From contig JBKBNP010000004.1 of NCBI GenBank assembly GCA_046295215.1, positions 1 through 64,000 on the forward strand: a DNA stretch of 64,000 bases, written 5' to 3'. This DNA comes from Szabonella sp046295215 (GTDB lineage: Bacteria; Pseudomonadota; Alphaproteobacteria; Rhodobacterales; Rhodobacteraceae). Made by a program: the position numbers and the translations under genes. Shown here piece after piece: positions 44,434 through 52,867 of this stretch. Under the pieces are notes generated by a model. It saw only the letters and a list, made by a program, of their open reading frames with translations, made no database searches and was not told the origin of the DNA. The first letter of the stretch is position 1. Every line of letters begins with the position of its first letter.

Positions 44434-45468
44434 TCAGGCCTCCAGCACCGCGCGGATGGCGGCCTCGTCCACATGGTCATGCTCGCCGATCACGACGAGC
44501 CGTGTCTGGCGCGGGCTGTCGCCCCAGGGCCGGTCATATTGCGCGCGGATGCGTGTGCCCACGGCCTGCACCAGCATCCGCATCGGCTTGCCCGCCACCG
44601 CGACATAGCCCTTGACGCGCAGGATGTGCTGTTCCTCGGCCAGCCGGAAAATGGCTGCCTGCAGGGCGTCGGGGTCGACCACCTCGGGCAGGTCGATCAC
44701 CACCGTATCGAAATCGTCATGTTCATGGTCGTCATGCCCGTCGTGATGTGAAGGGCGGGCCTCCAGATCATCCTCGGCAGCGGCGTTGAGGCCAAGGATC
44801 ACGCGCGGGTCGATCACGCCTTCGGTCATGGCGATCATCCGCACCGGGCGCGGCATTTCGGCGGCAATGACCCGGCGCGCCTCGGCCAGCCCCGCCTCGC
44901 CCGCAAGGTCGGCCTTGGACAGAAGGATGATGTCGGCGCAGGAAATCTGGTCCTCGAACACCTCCGACAGGGGCGTTTCATGGTCCAGGCTGTCATCGGC
45001 CTCGCGCTGCGCCTGCACGGCGGCCTCGTCGGGGGCAAAGCGGCCTGCGGCCACGGCTTCGGCATCGGCCAGCGCCACCACGCCATCGACCGTGATGCGC
45101 GACCGGATCGCGGGCCAGTCGAAGGCCTTGAGCAAGGGTTTGGGCAGGGCAAGGCCGGAGGTTTCGATCAGGATATGGTCGGGGCGCACCGGCATGGCCA
45201 TCAGCGCCTCGATGGTGGGGATGAAATCATCGGCCACGGTGCAGCAGATGCAGCCATTGGCCAGTTCGACGATATTCTCGGCCGGACAGCTTTCATCGGC
45301 ACAGGATTTCAGGATATCGCCGTCCACGCCCACGGTGCCGAATTCGTTGACGAGGATCGCCAGCCGCTTGCCCTGCGGGTTCTGCATCAGGTGGCGGATG
45401 AGCGTGGTCTTGCCCGCGCCCAGAAAGCCCGTGATGACAGTAACGGGGATTTTCGACAGATCAGACAT
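44434..45468 (-). CDS. cobW: CobW GTPase (COG0523 metallochaperone)
   Basis: A 344-residue G3E GTPase proposed to deliver cobalt for the aerobic pathway. Walker A is GFLGAGKTTLIRHLM, the metal motif NGCICCTVADD (CxCC), Walker B-type region ILIETSGLA, and a His/Asp-rich linker (SHHDGHDDHEHDDFD). The start at 45468 overlaps the upstream DUF1636 gene by eight bases. It is under the second cobalamin riboswitch. Confidence 0.95.
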   Translation of the reverse strand: MSDLSKIPVTVITGFLGAGKTTLIRHLMQNPQGKRLAILVNEFGTVGVDGDILKSCADESCPAENIVELANGCICCTVADDFIPTIEALMAMPVRPDHILIETSGLALPKPLLKAFDWPAIRSRITVDGVVALADAEAVAAGRFAPDEAAVQAQREADDSLDHETPLSEVFEDQISCADIILLSKADLAGEAGLAEARRVIAAEMPRPVRMIAMTEGVIDPRVILGLNAAAEDDLEARPSHHDGHDDHEHDDFDTVVIDLPEVVDPDALQAAIFRLAEEQHILRVKGYVAVAGKPMRMLVQAVGTRIRAQYDRPWGDSPRQTRLVVIGEHDHVDEAAIRAVLEA

Positions 45469-45919
45469 TCTGGGACTCCTGTGGGGGTATAGCGGGCGGG
45501 ATGCGCGCAATGCAGTTCTTGCGGAAATGGACGGGACGGTCACGCCAGGTCACCAGCCCGTCCGGCGTGGCATGATAAAGGGCAACGCCGTCAAGCAGCG
45601 CGTCGAGATGCACGCCCGGGTCGAGATTGCCATAGATATAGGTCCAGCGCGCGCCGCCGCGCAGCGCCACGGTGCAGCCCCGGTCGCAGTTGGACAGACA
45701 TTCGACCGGATGCAGCGTCACGCCCTCGGGCAGCGTTGAATTGTGCAGGGCCGCCAGAAGCAGATCGCCCGGACGGCGTGCATCCGGCACCAGATCGGGC
45801 GGGGCGGAGGCGCTGCGGCAACTGATGCAGACCAGAAGCTCGGTCGGCGCGAGGCGGGTTTGCGCTGCATCCCCGGCGGGCGCTCCGGACTGGGCCTCAA
45901 GGGCGGACATTTTGGCCAT
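45461..45919 (-). CDS. DUF1636-type small cysteine-rich protein, first gene after the riboswitch
   Basis: A 152-residue protein with thioredoxin-like 2Fe-2S ferredoxin features: LLVCISCR, VECLSNCDRGCTVAL and GARWTYIYGNLDP. This is the DUF1636 pattern, whose four Cys could ligate an Fe-S cluster or metal. It overlaps cobW by eight bases and is the first gene behind the riboswitch, so a part in cobalt handling or redox of corrin intermediates is inferred. ATG 45910 is an alternative start. Function not established. Confidence 0.82.
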   Translation of the reverse strand: MAKMSALEAQSGAPAGDAAQTRLAPTELLVCISCRSASAPPDLVPDARRPGDLLLAALHNSTLPEGVTLHPVECLSNCDRGCTVALRGGARWTYIYGNLDPGVHLDALLDGVALYHATPDGLVTWRDRPVHFRKNCIARIPPAIPPQESQNV

Positions 45920-46014
45920 CGCGCGGTCTTTCCTGCCGGTGCGGCACGGGGAAAGGACGGGGAGGGCCGATCTGCCCTCTTCCGCCCCGGAACACCCCGT
46001 CCGGATTGCGTTCA

Positions 46015-46215
46015 ACTCTGTGCTGGCAGGTCTCCCGGCTTGCGGATCTCGGGGCGCTTTGAAGCCCCGGCGGTCCCCCTGCCTTCCCGATGCGCAAGGC
46101 ACCAGTGGCGTCGGGCGACCTGTCCGGTCACGGTCGCGGGGGCGGCTGTGCTTGGGGCGAGATTGCCCTGACACATTCCCTTTTCATCCGGGAGGTCACC
46201 CGGACACCAGCCCAA
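46015..46215 (-). promoter_or_regulatory. Cobalamin riboswitch (main cob cluster leader)
   Basis: On the minus strand the B12 box GCCACTGG (46102-46109) is followed by GGGAAGGCAGGGGG and GATCCGCAAGCCGGGAGACC. The 5' half has GGGTGACCTCCCGGATG and GGGAATGTGTC. GCTGG/CCAGC pairing closes the element. It ends about 95 bases before the DUF1636 start. Confidence 0.93.
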
Positions 46216-46364
46216 GCCTGATGCCGGATCGGGACGGGCAGAGTCAAGCACCGCTTGCGACAGGGCGGCGCCGGTTCGCGCCGCCGATCCGTCGCGATTG
46301 GGACTGGAAGGACAGGCCGGGGGCTGGCATTGAAGGGAAAGAGGATTGCAAGCGGAGTGCGACC

Positions 46365-46985
46365 ATGGAACCCGAGACACGCGACGACAATGCCCGCCAC
46401 GCCGTCAAGATGGCCCGCAAGAAGGTCGCCCGCGACAAGATCATGGCGACGAAGGAAGGCGACAAGGGTCTTGTGATTGTCCATACCGGGGCGGGAAAGG
46501 GCAAAAGCTCTTCCGGGTTCGGGATGATCCTGCGCTGCATCGCGCATGAAATGCCGTCTGCCGTGGTGCAGTTCATCAAGGGGGCCTGGGATACCGGCGA
46601 GCGTCGCCTGATCGAGACGCATTTTCCGCATCTGTGCCAGTTCCACGCCATGGGCGAGGGCTTCACCTGGGAAACCCAGGACCGGGAGCGCGACATTGTT
46701 GCCGCCAAGGCCGGCTGGGAAAAGGCCAAGGATCTGATCCGCAACCCGGACATCCGGCTCGTGCTGCTGGACGAGATCAATATCGCGATGCGCTACGATT
46801 ATCTCGACGTTGCCGAGGTTCTGGCATTTCTGGCAGAGGAGAAGCCATCGATGACCCATGTCGTGCTGACCGGGCGCAATGCCAAGCCGGAGTTGATCGA
46901 TGCGGCGGATCTGGTGACGGAAATGACGCTGGTGAAACATCCGTTCCGGTCGGGGATAAAGGCGCAGAAAGGTGTCGAGTTCTGA
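46365..46985 (+). CDS. cobO: Cob(I)yrinic acid a,c-diamide adenosyltransferase
   Basis: A 206-residue CobA/CobO-type enzyme transferring the adenosyl group of ATP to cobalt. P-loop HTGAGKGKSSSGFG, FIKGAWDTGERRL, and DEINIAMRYDYLDV are hallmarks. ATG 46365 is used; the longer frame upstream runs through the antisense riboswitch and is rejected. Divergent from the main cluster, so not obviously under a riboswitch. Confidence 0.95.
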   Translation: MEPETRDDNARHAVKMARKKVARDKIMATKEGDKGLVIVHTGAGKGKSSSGFGMILRCIAHEMPSAVVQFIKGAWDTGERRLIETHFPHLCQFHAMGEGFTWETQDRERDIVAAKAGWEKAKDLIRNPDIRLVLLDEINIAMRYDYLDVAEVLAFLAEEKPSMTHVVLTGRNAKPELIDAADLVTEMTLVKHPFRSGIKAQKGVEF

Positions 46986-47012
46986 CGTCGGGATGAATGA
47001 GGCAAGGAGAAA

Positions 47013-47076
47013 GGGGGCGCTGCCCCCTCGCGCGCCCGGCGCGCTCTCCCCCGAGGTATTTTTGCCAAGATGAAAG
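47013..47076 (+). repeat. Dispersed hairpin element, copy 6
   Basis: GGGGGC/GCCCCC hairpin, GCGCGC-CCG-GCGCGC hairpin (47030-47044), then the CCCCCGAGGTATTTTT tail ending AAGATGAAAG. Same layout and orientation relative to its upstream gene (cobO) as copy 1 has to purU. Confidence 0.7.
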
Positions 47077-47214
47077 CAACGAAGTGTTAACCACTCTGGC
47101 CGAAACTGGGGGCGCGGAACAGGGGGAGGTCCCGATGGCCGCCCAAGGTGAAAGCGCCGCATCCCCCCCGCCCTGGCGGCCCGGGATGCGTCGCGGCCAT
47201 GCGCTCCGGTCCTG

Positions 47215-47247
47215 TTTCATCTTGGCGGAAAATACCTCCGCCGGAGG
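47215..47247 (-). repeat. Dispersed hairpin element, copy 7 (inverted, short)
   Basis: On the minus strand: CCTCCG-G-CGGAGG hairpin merging into GGAGGTATTTT, ending AAGATGAAA. With copy 6 it brackets a 140-base segment; the rest of the 46986-47286 gap has no gene. Confidence 0.55.
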
Positions 47248-47286
47248 CTCCCGCCCTTGGGGTCTGGCAGCGGCCGGAGCGTTGCG

Positions 47287-48732
47287 ATGCCCGCTTTGAT
47301 GATCCAGGGGGCCGGGTCCAATGTCGGCAAGTCGCTGCTGGTGGCGGGGCTCTGCCGGGCGGCGCGCAACCGGGGGCTCATCGTGCGGCCCTTCAAGCCG
47401 CAAAACATGTCGAACAATGCGGCGGTTACGGTGGACGGCGGCGAAATCGGACGGGCGCAGGCGCTTCAGGCCCTTGCTTGCGGTGTTGACGCGGCAACGG
47501 ACATGAACCCGGTGCTGCTCAAACCCGAATCCGAGACGGGCGCGCAGGTTGTCGTGCAGGGCCGCCGCGTCGCGACGCTTCGCGCGCGGGACTATGCGGC
47601 GCTGAAGCCCTCGCTGATGGCGCCGGTGCTGGAGAGTTTCCGCAGGCTGGAGGCGGGGTGTGACCTCGTGATCGTCGAAGGGGCGGGCAGTCCGGCAGAG
47701 GTCAACCTGCGGGCGGGTGACATTGCCAATATGGGTTTTGCACGGGCGACGGATGTGCCGGTCGTGCTGGTGGGCGATATTGACCGGGGTGGGGTGATCG
47801 CGCAGATCGTCGGCACGAAAGCGGTGCTTGCGCCGGAGGACGCTGCAATGATCGCGGGCTTCATCATCAACAAGTTCCGGGGCGATGTGTCGCTGTTTGA
47901 CGATGGATACCGTCTGATCGCGCAGCGCTGCGGATGGCGCGGTTTCGGCGTTGTGCCCTTTTTCGGCGAAGCCGCGCGCCTGCCCGCCGAGGATGCGCTC
48001 GACCTTCCGCAACAGCGTGGCACGGGCGGGCTGCGGATCGTCTGCCTCGGGTTTTCGCGTATCGCGAATTTCGACGATCTGGACCCGCTTGCACAGGAGC
48101 CGGGCGTCAGCCTGACGATCCTGCGGGCGGGGGAGGTCATTCCGGGGGATGCCGATCTGGTGATCCTGCCGGGGTCGAAATCGACGCGGGGCGATCTGGC
48201 GTTCCTGCGGGCGCAGGGCTGGGATGTGGATCTTGCGGCGCATCGGCGGCGGGGTGGGGCGATCCTCGGGCTGTGCGGCGGGTATCAGATGCTGGGGCAG
48301 GTCATCCGCGATTCTTCCGGGATCGAAGGGCCGGCGGGCATGGCCGAGGGACTCGGGCTTCTCGACATCGAAACCGGGATGACTTCTGACAAGCGGCTGG
48401 AACGGGTGATCGCGCACCATTCGGCAAGCGGCTGCGAAATGGAGGGTTACGAGATTCATATCGGGCGCAGCGAAGGCCCGGCGCGTGCCCGGCCCTTTGC
48501 GCATGTCAAGGATCAGCCCGAGGGCGCTGTTTCGCCGGATGGGCGGGTGATGGGCACCTATCTGCACGGAATTTTCGGGTCAAACGGGTTTCGTCGCGCC
48601 TTTCTGGAAGGGCTGGGGGGGCGTGGGTCCGATCTGGACCACGCTGCGGAGGTCGATGCCGTGCTGGACCGGCTCGCCGCGCATTTGGAGGCGCATCTGG
48701 ATGTGCCGGCGCTTCTCGATCTGGCCCGGTAG
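47287..48732 (+). CDS. cobQ: Cobyric acid synthase
   Basis: A 481-residue glutamine-dependent amidase adding amides to positions b, d, e and g. N-terminal dethiobiotin-synthetase-like domain (QGAGSNVGKSLLVAGL, FKPQNMSNNAAVT) and C-terminal GATase domain (GLCGGYQMLGQ with nucleophile Cys; MGTYLHGIFGSNGFRRAFL with the catalytic His). Complete. Start 47287; upstream in-frame ATG 47257 lies in repeat-linked sequence. Confidence 0.96.
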   Translation: MPALMIQGAGSNVGKSLLVAGLCRAARNRGLIVRPFKPQNMSNNAAVTVDGGEIGRAQALQALACGVDAATDMNPVLLKPESETGAQVVVQGRRVATLRARDYAALKPSLMAPVLESFRRLEAGCDLVIVEGAGSPAEVNLRAGDIANMGFARATDVPVVLVGDIDRGGVIAQIVGTKAVLAPEDAAMIAGFIINKFRGDVSLFDDGYRLIAQRCGWRGFGVVPFFGEAARLPAEDALDLPQQRGTGGLRIVCLGFSRIANFDDLDPLAQEPGVSLTILRAGEVIPGDADLVILPGSKSTRGDLAFLRAQGWDVDLAAHRRRGGAILGLCGGYQMLGQVIRDSSGIEGPAGMAEGLGLLDIETGMTSDKRLERVIAHHSASGCEMEGYEIHIGRSEGPARARPFAHVKDQPEGAVSPDGRVMGTYLHGIFGSNGFRRAFLEGLGGRGSDLDHAAEVDAVLDRLAAHLEAHLDVPALLDLAR

Positions 48733-48798
48733 GGGTGCTTTCGTTGACCTGACGACCGTTTCTTGATACGCTGGCAGGCAATTGAGAGGGAGATTTTC

Positions 48799-49317
48799 AT
48801 GCGTAGACATCTGCTGCCGACCTTTTTCGCCGCAGCGCTGGCCGGGCCGGGCTCGCTCGCGGCGCAAGAGCAATACACCACTGACCAGCTCGTTGATTTC
48901 TTTATCAATTCGATCGACATGGGGGCCACGCGCGGCATCTGCATCGGCACGCCTCAGGAATGCGAGAAACCGGCGGCCCCGATGGGGCTCGACATGCTGG
49001 TGACCTTCGAGCTTGATTCGGCCACATTGACCGCAGAAGCGCAGCAGAGCCTCGGGGTCTTTGCCCAGATGATGCAGGATGAACGGCTGGAGATTGCGCG
49101 CTTTGTCGTCGAGGGGCACACCGATGCGCTTGGATCTGACGATTACAACATCGGGCTGTCTGAATCGCGCGCCGAATCCGTTCGGGATTTTCTCACCGAT
49201 CTCGGGGTAGCGCCGGAACGGTTGACCTCCATCGGTCTGGGCAAGGCGCAGCCAAGAACCTCCAACGAGTTCGATCCTGAAAACCGCCGCGTCGAATTGC
49301 GGATTGATCTGCGCTGA
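48799..49317 (+). CDS. OmpA-family peptidoglycan-associated protein
   Basis: A 172-residue exported protein. The signal peptide (RRHLLPTFFAAALAGPGSLA) is followed by a short Cys pair region (GICIGTPQECEK) and a complete OmpA C-terminal domain (TFELDSATLTAEAQQSL, VEGHTDALGSDDYNIGLSESRAESVRDFL, NRRVELRI) with the usual peptidoglycan-binding Asp/Arg positions. No N-terminal barrel and no lipobox. It sits at the edge of the ExbB/ExbD-kinase locus and could anchor that system to the wall, but it is a separate unit, terminated at 49378-49418. Confidence 0.88.
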   Translation: MRRHLLPTFFAAALAGPGSLAAQEQYTTDQLVDFFINSIDMGATRGICIGTPQECEKPAAPMGLDMLVTFELDSATLTAEAQQSLGVFAQMMQDERLEIARFVVEGHTDALGSDDYNIGLSESRAESVRDFLTDLGVAPERLTSIGLGKAQPRTSNEFDPENRRVELRIDLR

Positions 49318-49377
49318 ACGGACTTTCGGCGGCGATGTGATACGCCATTCCGCCTGAAGTGGCGCGGGGGCGAGACA

Positions 49378-49418
49378 ATCAAAAAGGCGCGTATCTGCGG
49401 GATACGCGCCTTTTTGAT
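49378..49418. terminator. Bidirectional terminator between OmpA-like and caspase-like genes
   Basis: AAAAAGGCGCGTATC pairs with GATACGCGCCTTTTT around a TGCGG loop. Perfect stem with A/T tracts on both sides; serves both convergent genes. Confidence 0.85.
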
Positions 49419-49486
49419 TTGTGCAGGGGTTCCGTCTGGGAAGCCGGACGGCCCATGACTCGGGCCGTCCCGCCGGTTCCGGAGTC

Positions 49487-51448
49487 TCAGAAGGATCCGG
49501 GGTTCAACAGGCCCCTTTTGATGTTGGTCTTGCGTTCGGTCTGAGTGACCACCACGCGGCCGGTCTGCTGGTTCACGCGGCGTGTATCCTTGCGCGCGGC
49601 CGCAGGTTCCGCCCTTGCTGGCAGGATTGCCTGTGTCTTGCCCTTGACCACTGCCTTTGCCACGCGGACCTCGCAGACGACCTTGGTTTCACCCTTCAGC
49701 GCCTCGATCAACTCTGCGGTCGGTTCCAGCGAGTCCGGCACGGACCGTTTCGCAAGGAAATAGCTGGTGAGCGCGCTGCGCGACCCCGGCCCCCAGGATC
49801 CGTCGATGCCCATGTGATAGCAGCCAAGGCGGCGGAGTTCCGTCTGGGCTTGGCGCGCCAGTTCCCGGGCATTCGCCGGGCTTTGCGCCGTGCTGTCATC
49901 AGACGGCGCCAGCAGCCGGGGGTCGATGCGTGCCAGCAGGTCACGGTTGGCTTCATTGTCGGGCGTGACTTCGTTTCCGGCCACGCGCAGCCGTTCCACC
50001 GTCAGCGCGTTGATCCCGATGATGCCGCGGGTTTCCCAGGTCAGGGCGGCCAGACGGATCGGGGGTTCCTCATCCGGGTCGGCCACCGCCAGCGTCACAT
50101 CCGGCTGTGGCAGCAATTCGATCGGGGTATCCTCGATGCTGGCAATGGAGGTGGCGGTTTGTGGCACCTCGGCCAGCGGGGGCGGTGCCGGTTCCGGATC
50201 CAGTGCCGCAACAACCAGATCCTCCGAAACGGCAGGATCAGCCGCAACGTCAACTTCGGTTCCTGCCGTCACAAACTCGGGTTCGGCAGCGGGTTCGGCG
50301 GGAACTTCGGCAAGCACGGTCGGGGCATCGCCGATGGTCACGCCGCCCTCGACGATCTCGAATTCGAACGCTACTTCCGGTCCGGCCTCAGCCGCGATCA
50401 CCGTGCCCCCGGCATCCGTCAACGTCACCTGCGGCGCTGCCCCGGGAGCGGAAATGTCGCCCGATCCGATGGAAACGCCGCCATCGGTGGCGGCAATTTC
50501 CAGATTGAGGCTGGCAACCTCGATGGCCGCATCCGCCGCGCGCAGGCTGGCCTCGGAAAACCCTGACGCGCGCAAGAGATCAAGGAACTTGCGGCGATCC
50601 TCGGCGGGAAGCTGGGCGAGAAGTTCGAAATCCGCCTCGCTCAGTTCCTGCCGCGTCTCGACCGAGGGCTTGAAATAGAACTGCTCGCGCAGCGAGGACT
50701 GGTCCCAGGGGGTCTGGCGACGCAGCGTCCGGTCCTCGACCTCGTTGCGCACACGGATCATCATGTCGGATACCGAGATGCCGGGCGTTTCGATATGTTC
50801 CAGCAAGGCGGTGGTAAAGGGGCTGTTCGGCGCCTCGCCCGCCCCGTCATAGGTGACGGCACCGGGTTCCGTCGCGAAGGCGACGAAGGTGCCGACGCCG
50901 GTTTGCAGACGGGCAAGACCGTCGGCCGCGCCGGTGCCGCGCACCGCCTGTGGCAACGGGTCATTGCGGCAGGCATCGAGGAAAATCAGCGTCTGGCGCT
51001 TGCGGTCCTGCAAGCGCGCGATGATTCCATCGAGATTCCAGGTCTCGCTGCGGATCGCCTCGCGGCTGGAAAGCTGCGCATCCACCGGAACGAGGTAATT
51101 GGCCCCGTTCATCTGGAAGGCGTGGCCCGAATAGAAGAATACGGTGCTTTCAGCGGTTTCGGCCGCCTCGCTGAAGGCTTCGACCCGATCCCAGAAATCC
51201 TCGGTCTGCACATCGGTCAGCAATGTGACCTCGAACCCCAGCCGTGTCAGGGCTTCGGCCACGTCGCGAGCATCGCGCGAGGCATTTTTCAGCGGTGAGA
51301 CCCCGATGTAGTCGGAATTGCCGACAACCAGCGCGAGACGACGCGCCTCGGCCGCAGAGAGTCCGGCAGAAATGAAAAACATGGTCAGGACAGGCACCGC
51401 AATTGCGCTGCGGGCCCGCAATCCGAAGGGCAGTCGAAGGCGTTTCAT
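49487..51448 (-). CDS. Secreted caspase-fold protein with C-terminal peptidoglycan-binding-like region
   Basis: A 653-residue protein. Signal peptide/anchor about 12-34 (AIAVPVLTMFFISAGLSAAEA), caspase (C14) domain about 36-260 with catalytic dyad His109 (FYSGHA) and Cys160 (FLDACRND), then a long acidic, Pro/Ala-rich stretch (about 300-520), a peptidoglycan-binding-like helical region (AQTELRRLGCYHMGIDGSWGPGSRSAL, about 540-580) and a basic tail. Catalytic residues are intact. The start at 51448 has GGAAG upstream. Divergent from the small exported protein; the first of the signalling-type genes in this locus. Confidence 0.88.
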   Translation of the reverse strand: MKRLRLPFGLRARSAIAVPVLTMFFISAGLSAAEARRLALVVGNSDYIGVSPLKNASRDARDVAEALTRLGFEVTLLTDVQTEDFWDRVEAFSEAAETAESTVFFYSGHAFQMNGANYLVPVDAQLSSREAIRSETWNLDGIIARLQDRKRQTLIFLDACRNDPLPQAVRGTGAADGLARLQTGVGTFVAFATEPGAVTYDGAGEAPNSPFTTALLEHIETPGISVSDMMIRVRNEVEDRTLRRQTPWDQSSLREQFYFKPSVETRQELSEADFELLAQLPAEDRRKFLDLLRASGFSEASLRAADAAIEVASLNLEIAATDGGVSIGSGDISAPGAAPQVTLTDAGGTVIAAEAGPEVAFEFEIVEGGVTIGDAPTVLAEVPAEPAAEPEFVTAGTEVDVAADPAVSEDLVVAALDPEPAPPPLAEVPQTATSIASIEDTPIELLPQPDVTLAVADPDEEPPIRLAALTWETRGIIGINALTVERLRVAGNEVTPDNEANRDLLARIDPRLLAPSDDSTAQSPANARELARQAQTELRRLGCYHMGIDGSWGPGSRSALTSYFLAKRSVPDSLEPTAELIEALKGETKVVCEVRVAKAVVKGKTQAILPARAEPAAARKDTRRVNQQTGRVVVTQTERKTNIKRGLLNPGSF

Positions 51449-51565
51449 CTCGCTTCCAATGTTCGATCCAATGGCGGAAACCATAGCCGAAATGCCCCCT
51501 TGGGGCGAGTCCCAATGACGTGAGGGCAACACTTGGACGGAATAATTCACGGTTTCGCGCGTTTC

Positions 51566-51594
51566 TTGATTGAAGCGGCCGCGGGTGATAGATT
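51566..51594 (+). promoter_or_regulatory. Candidate sigma-70-type promoter
   Basis: TTGATT (51566-51571), 17 bases, TAGATT (51589-51594), about 60 bases before the ATG at 51657. Good match and spacing. Confidence 0.5.
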
Positions 51595-51656
51595 GCTTGC
51601 GGGGGCGTGATCGGTCTTGGGCTTTGCCCGTGGTCGCGCAGTGACAGGAGAAATAC

Positions 51657-52178
51657 ATGCGCATTCTCGCCCTTTTGGGTCTCGGACTGCCCGTTGTCGC
51701 CGTTTCAGGTGCCGTGGCTTATGGGTCGGTCGCCCAGATTTCCCACAGTTTCAAGGCACAACGCGCGCCAGCCGTGATTGTGGGGGCCGTGCCGGCCCGC
51801 CCGTCCGAAGCGGCCCAGGACTTCGTTATTGCCTCCGCCGGTGCATGGGACATCGCGCCCGAAGCGGCAATCGCCCGGGAGGTGCAGGACATTACTGCGT
51901 TGTCCGAGCGGAGCGAGCAGGTCAGTTCAACCGATCGTGACCTTCGGGAGAATCCGTTCGAGGGCAATTCACGCATCGCCGAAGCCCCGGAAGTGCCCGA
52001 GATCGAGCTTGCCGTGGTCACCGAACGGCCGATCGCCGTCACACAGCAACTGGTCGTGCGCCCGCGTGTCGTGGTTTCGGCCGATCGCACCCGCGCCGAT
52101 GAATTTCGGGCTCAGCGCACCAACCAGAATCGCAAGCGGGAATTCCGCATGCCCTGGCAGACCGGCGTTTTCCAGTAA
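51657..52178 (+). CDS. Membrane-anchored/exported protein of unknown function
   Basis: A 173-residue protein. The N-terminal hydrophobic segment (MRILALLGLGLPVVAVSGAVAYG) looks like a signal anchor. The rest is hydrophilic, with an acidic middle (EVPEIELAVVTERPIAVTQQLVV) and a basic C-terminus (NQNRKREFRMPWQTGVFQ). No family recognised. AGGAGA lies seven bases before ATG. Divergent from the caspase gene and followed by a terminator, so it is its own unit within the locus. Confidence 0.7.
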   Translation: MRILALLGLGLPVVAVSGAVAYGSVAQISHSFKAQRAPAVIVGAVPARPSEAAQDFVIASAGAWDIAPEAAIAREVQDITALSERSEQVSSTDRDLRENPFEGNSRIAEAPEVPEIELAVVTERPIAVTQQLVVRPRVVVSADRTRADEFRAQRTNQNRKREFRMPWQTGVFQ

Positions 52179-52202
52179 TCACCAGAACCAGCGCCGGTTC
52201 CG

Positions 52203-52234
52203 AAGGCCCATCCCGGCAGGGAAGGGCCTTTTCC
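52203..52234 (+). terminator. Rho-independent terminator
   Basis: AAGGCCC pairs with GGGCCTT, with an inner TCCC/GGGA extension, followed by a short T-run. Ends the 51657-52178 gene. Confidence 0.65.
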
Positions 52235-52281
52235 GTCATGGCTTTCCCGACAGGGCTTTTGCGATCCTTTCGGGGTTTCTG

Positions 52282-52312
52282 TTGACAGAATGCAATCCTT
52301 CTCCGCTAAACT
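52282..52312 (+). promoter_or_regulatory. Candidate promoter of the ExbB/ExbD operon
   Basis: TTGACA (52282-52287) with CTAAAC/TAAACT 18-19 bases downstream, about 65 bases before the first gene. Consensus -35, weaker -10. Confidence 0.4.
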
Positions 52313-52374
52313 GTCGCGGGGAGGGCGGCCTTGTTCCGCCGGACAGTCATTCAGACCGAGGGAGTTTTTGAACC

Positions 52375-52803
52375 GTGTTTGCCTCTCGTCATTCCATCAG
52401 GGCAGCCATCGCTGCCATCGCAATCGCAGCAGCCGGCCCGGTGGCCGCGCAGACCGGCACGATCGAGCTGGAACTGAACACCGCCAATGATGCCGAAGGC
52501 GGGTGCCGCCTGACCTATGTCGCCACCAACAACACGTCGGTCGCGCTCGAAAGATCCTCCTACGAGGTGGCCGTCTACAATAATGACGGCATCGTGCAGC
52601 GGCTTCTGGTGCTGGAATTCGGCTGGCTGCCGGTGGGCAAGACCCGCGTGGTGCAGTTCGACCTGCCCGACCAGACCTGCGGGGATATTTCGCGGATCTC
52701 GGTGAACGGGCCGGTGGAATGCGCCTCGTCGCAGGGCGAACAGACGGTGTGCCGCGACAACCAGATCCTGTCCTCGCGTGTTCGGACAATCCAGTTCAAC
52801 TGA
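52375..52803 (+). CDS. Small exported cysteine-containing protein preceding the ExbB-like gene
   Basis: A 142-residue protein starting at a GTG. Signal peptide to about residue 26 (RAAIAAIAIAAAGPVAAQ). The mature part is beta-rich with an immunoglobulin-like pattern (CRLTYVATNNTSVALERSSYEVAVYN) and four Cys (GGCRL, QTCGD, VECAS, TVCRD) that could form two disulfides. No family recognised. It begins the plus-strand run that continues into ExbB/ExbD 64 bases later. GAGGGAG lies upstream of the GTG. Confidence 0.72.
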   Translation: MFASRHSIRAAIAAIAIAAAGPVAAQTGTIELELNTANDAEGGCRLTYVATNNTSVALERSSYEVAVYNNDGIVQRLLVLEFGWLPVGKTRVVQFDLPDQTCGDISRISVNGPVECASSQGEQTVCRDNQILSSRVRTIQFN

Positions 52804-52867
52804 ACCCATGGCGGCGGGAAATGGGGGCTGAGACCCTGCGCCCGCCTTTGGAACCGAGGACAGCTTC

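Noticed and set aside
46997..47299. 100-codon frame across the cobO-cobQ gap
   Set aside because: It runs through the hairpin elements; the related module at 13.9 kb does not conserve the frame.
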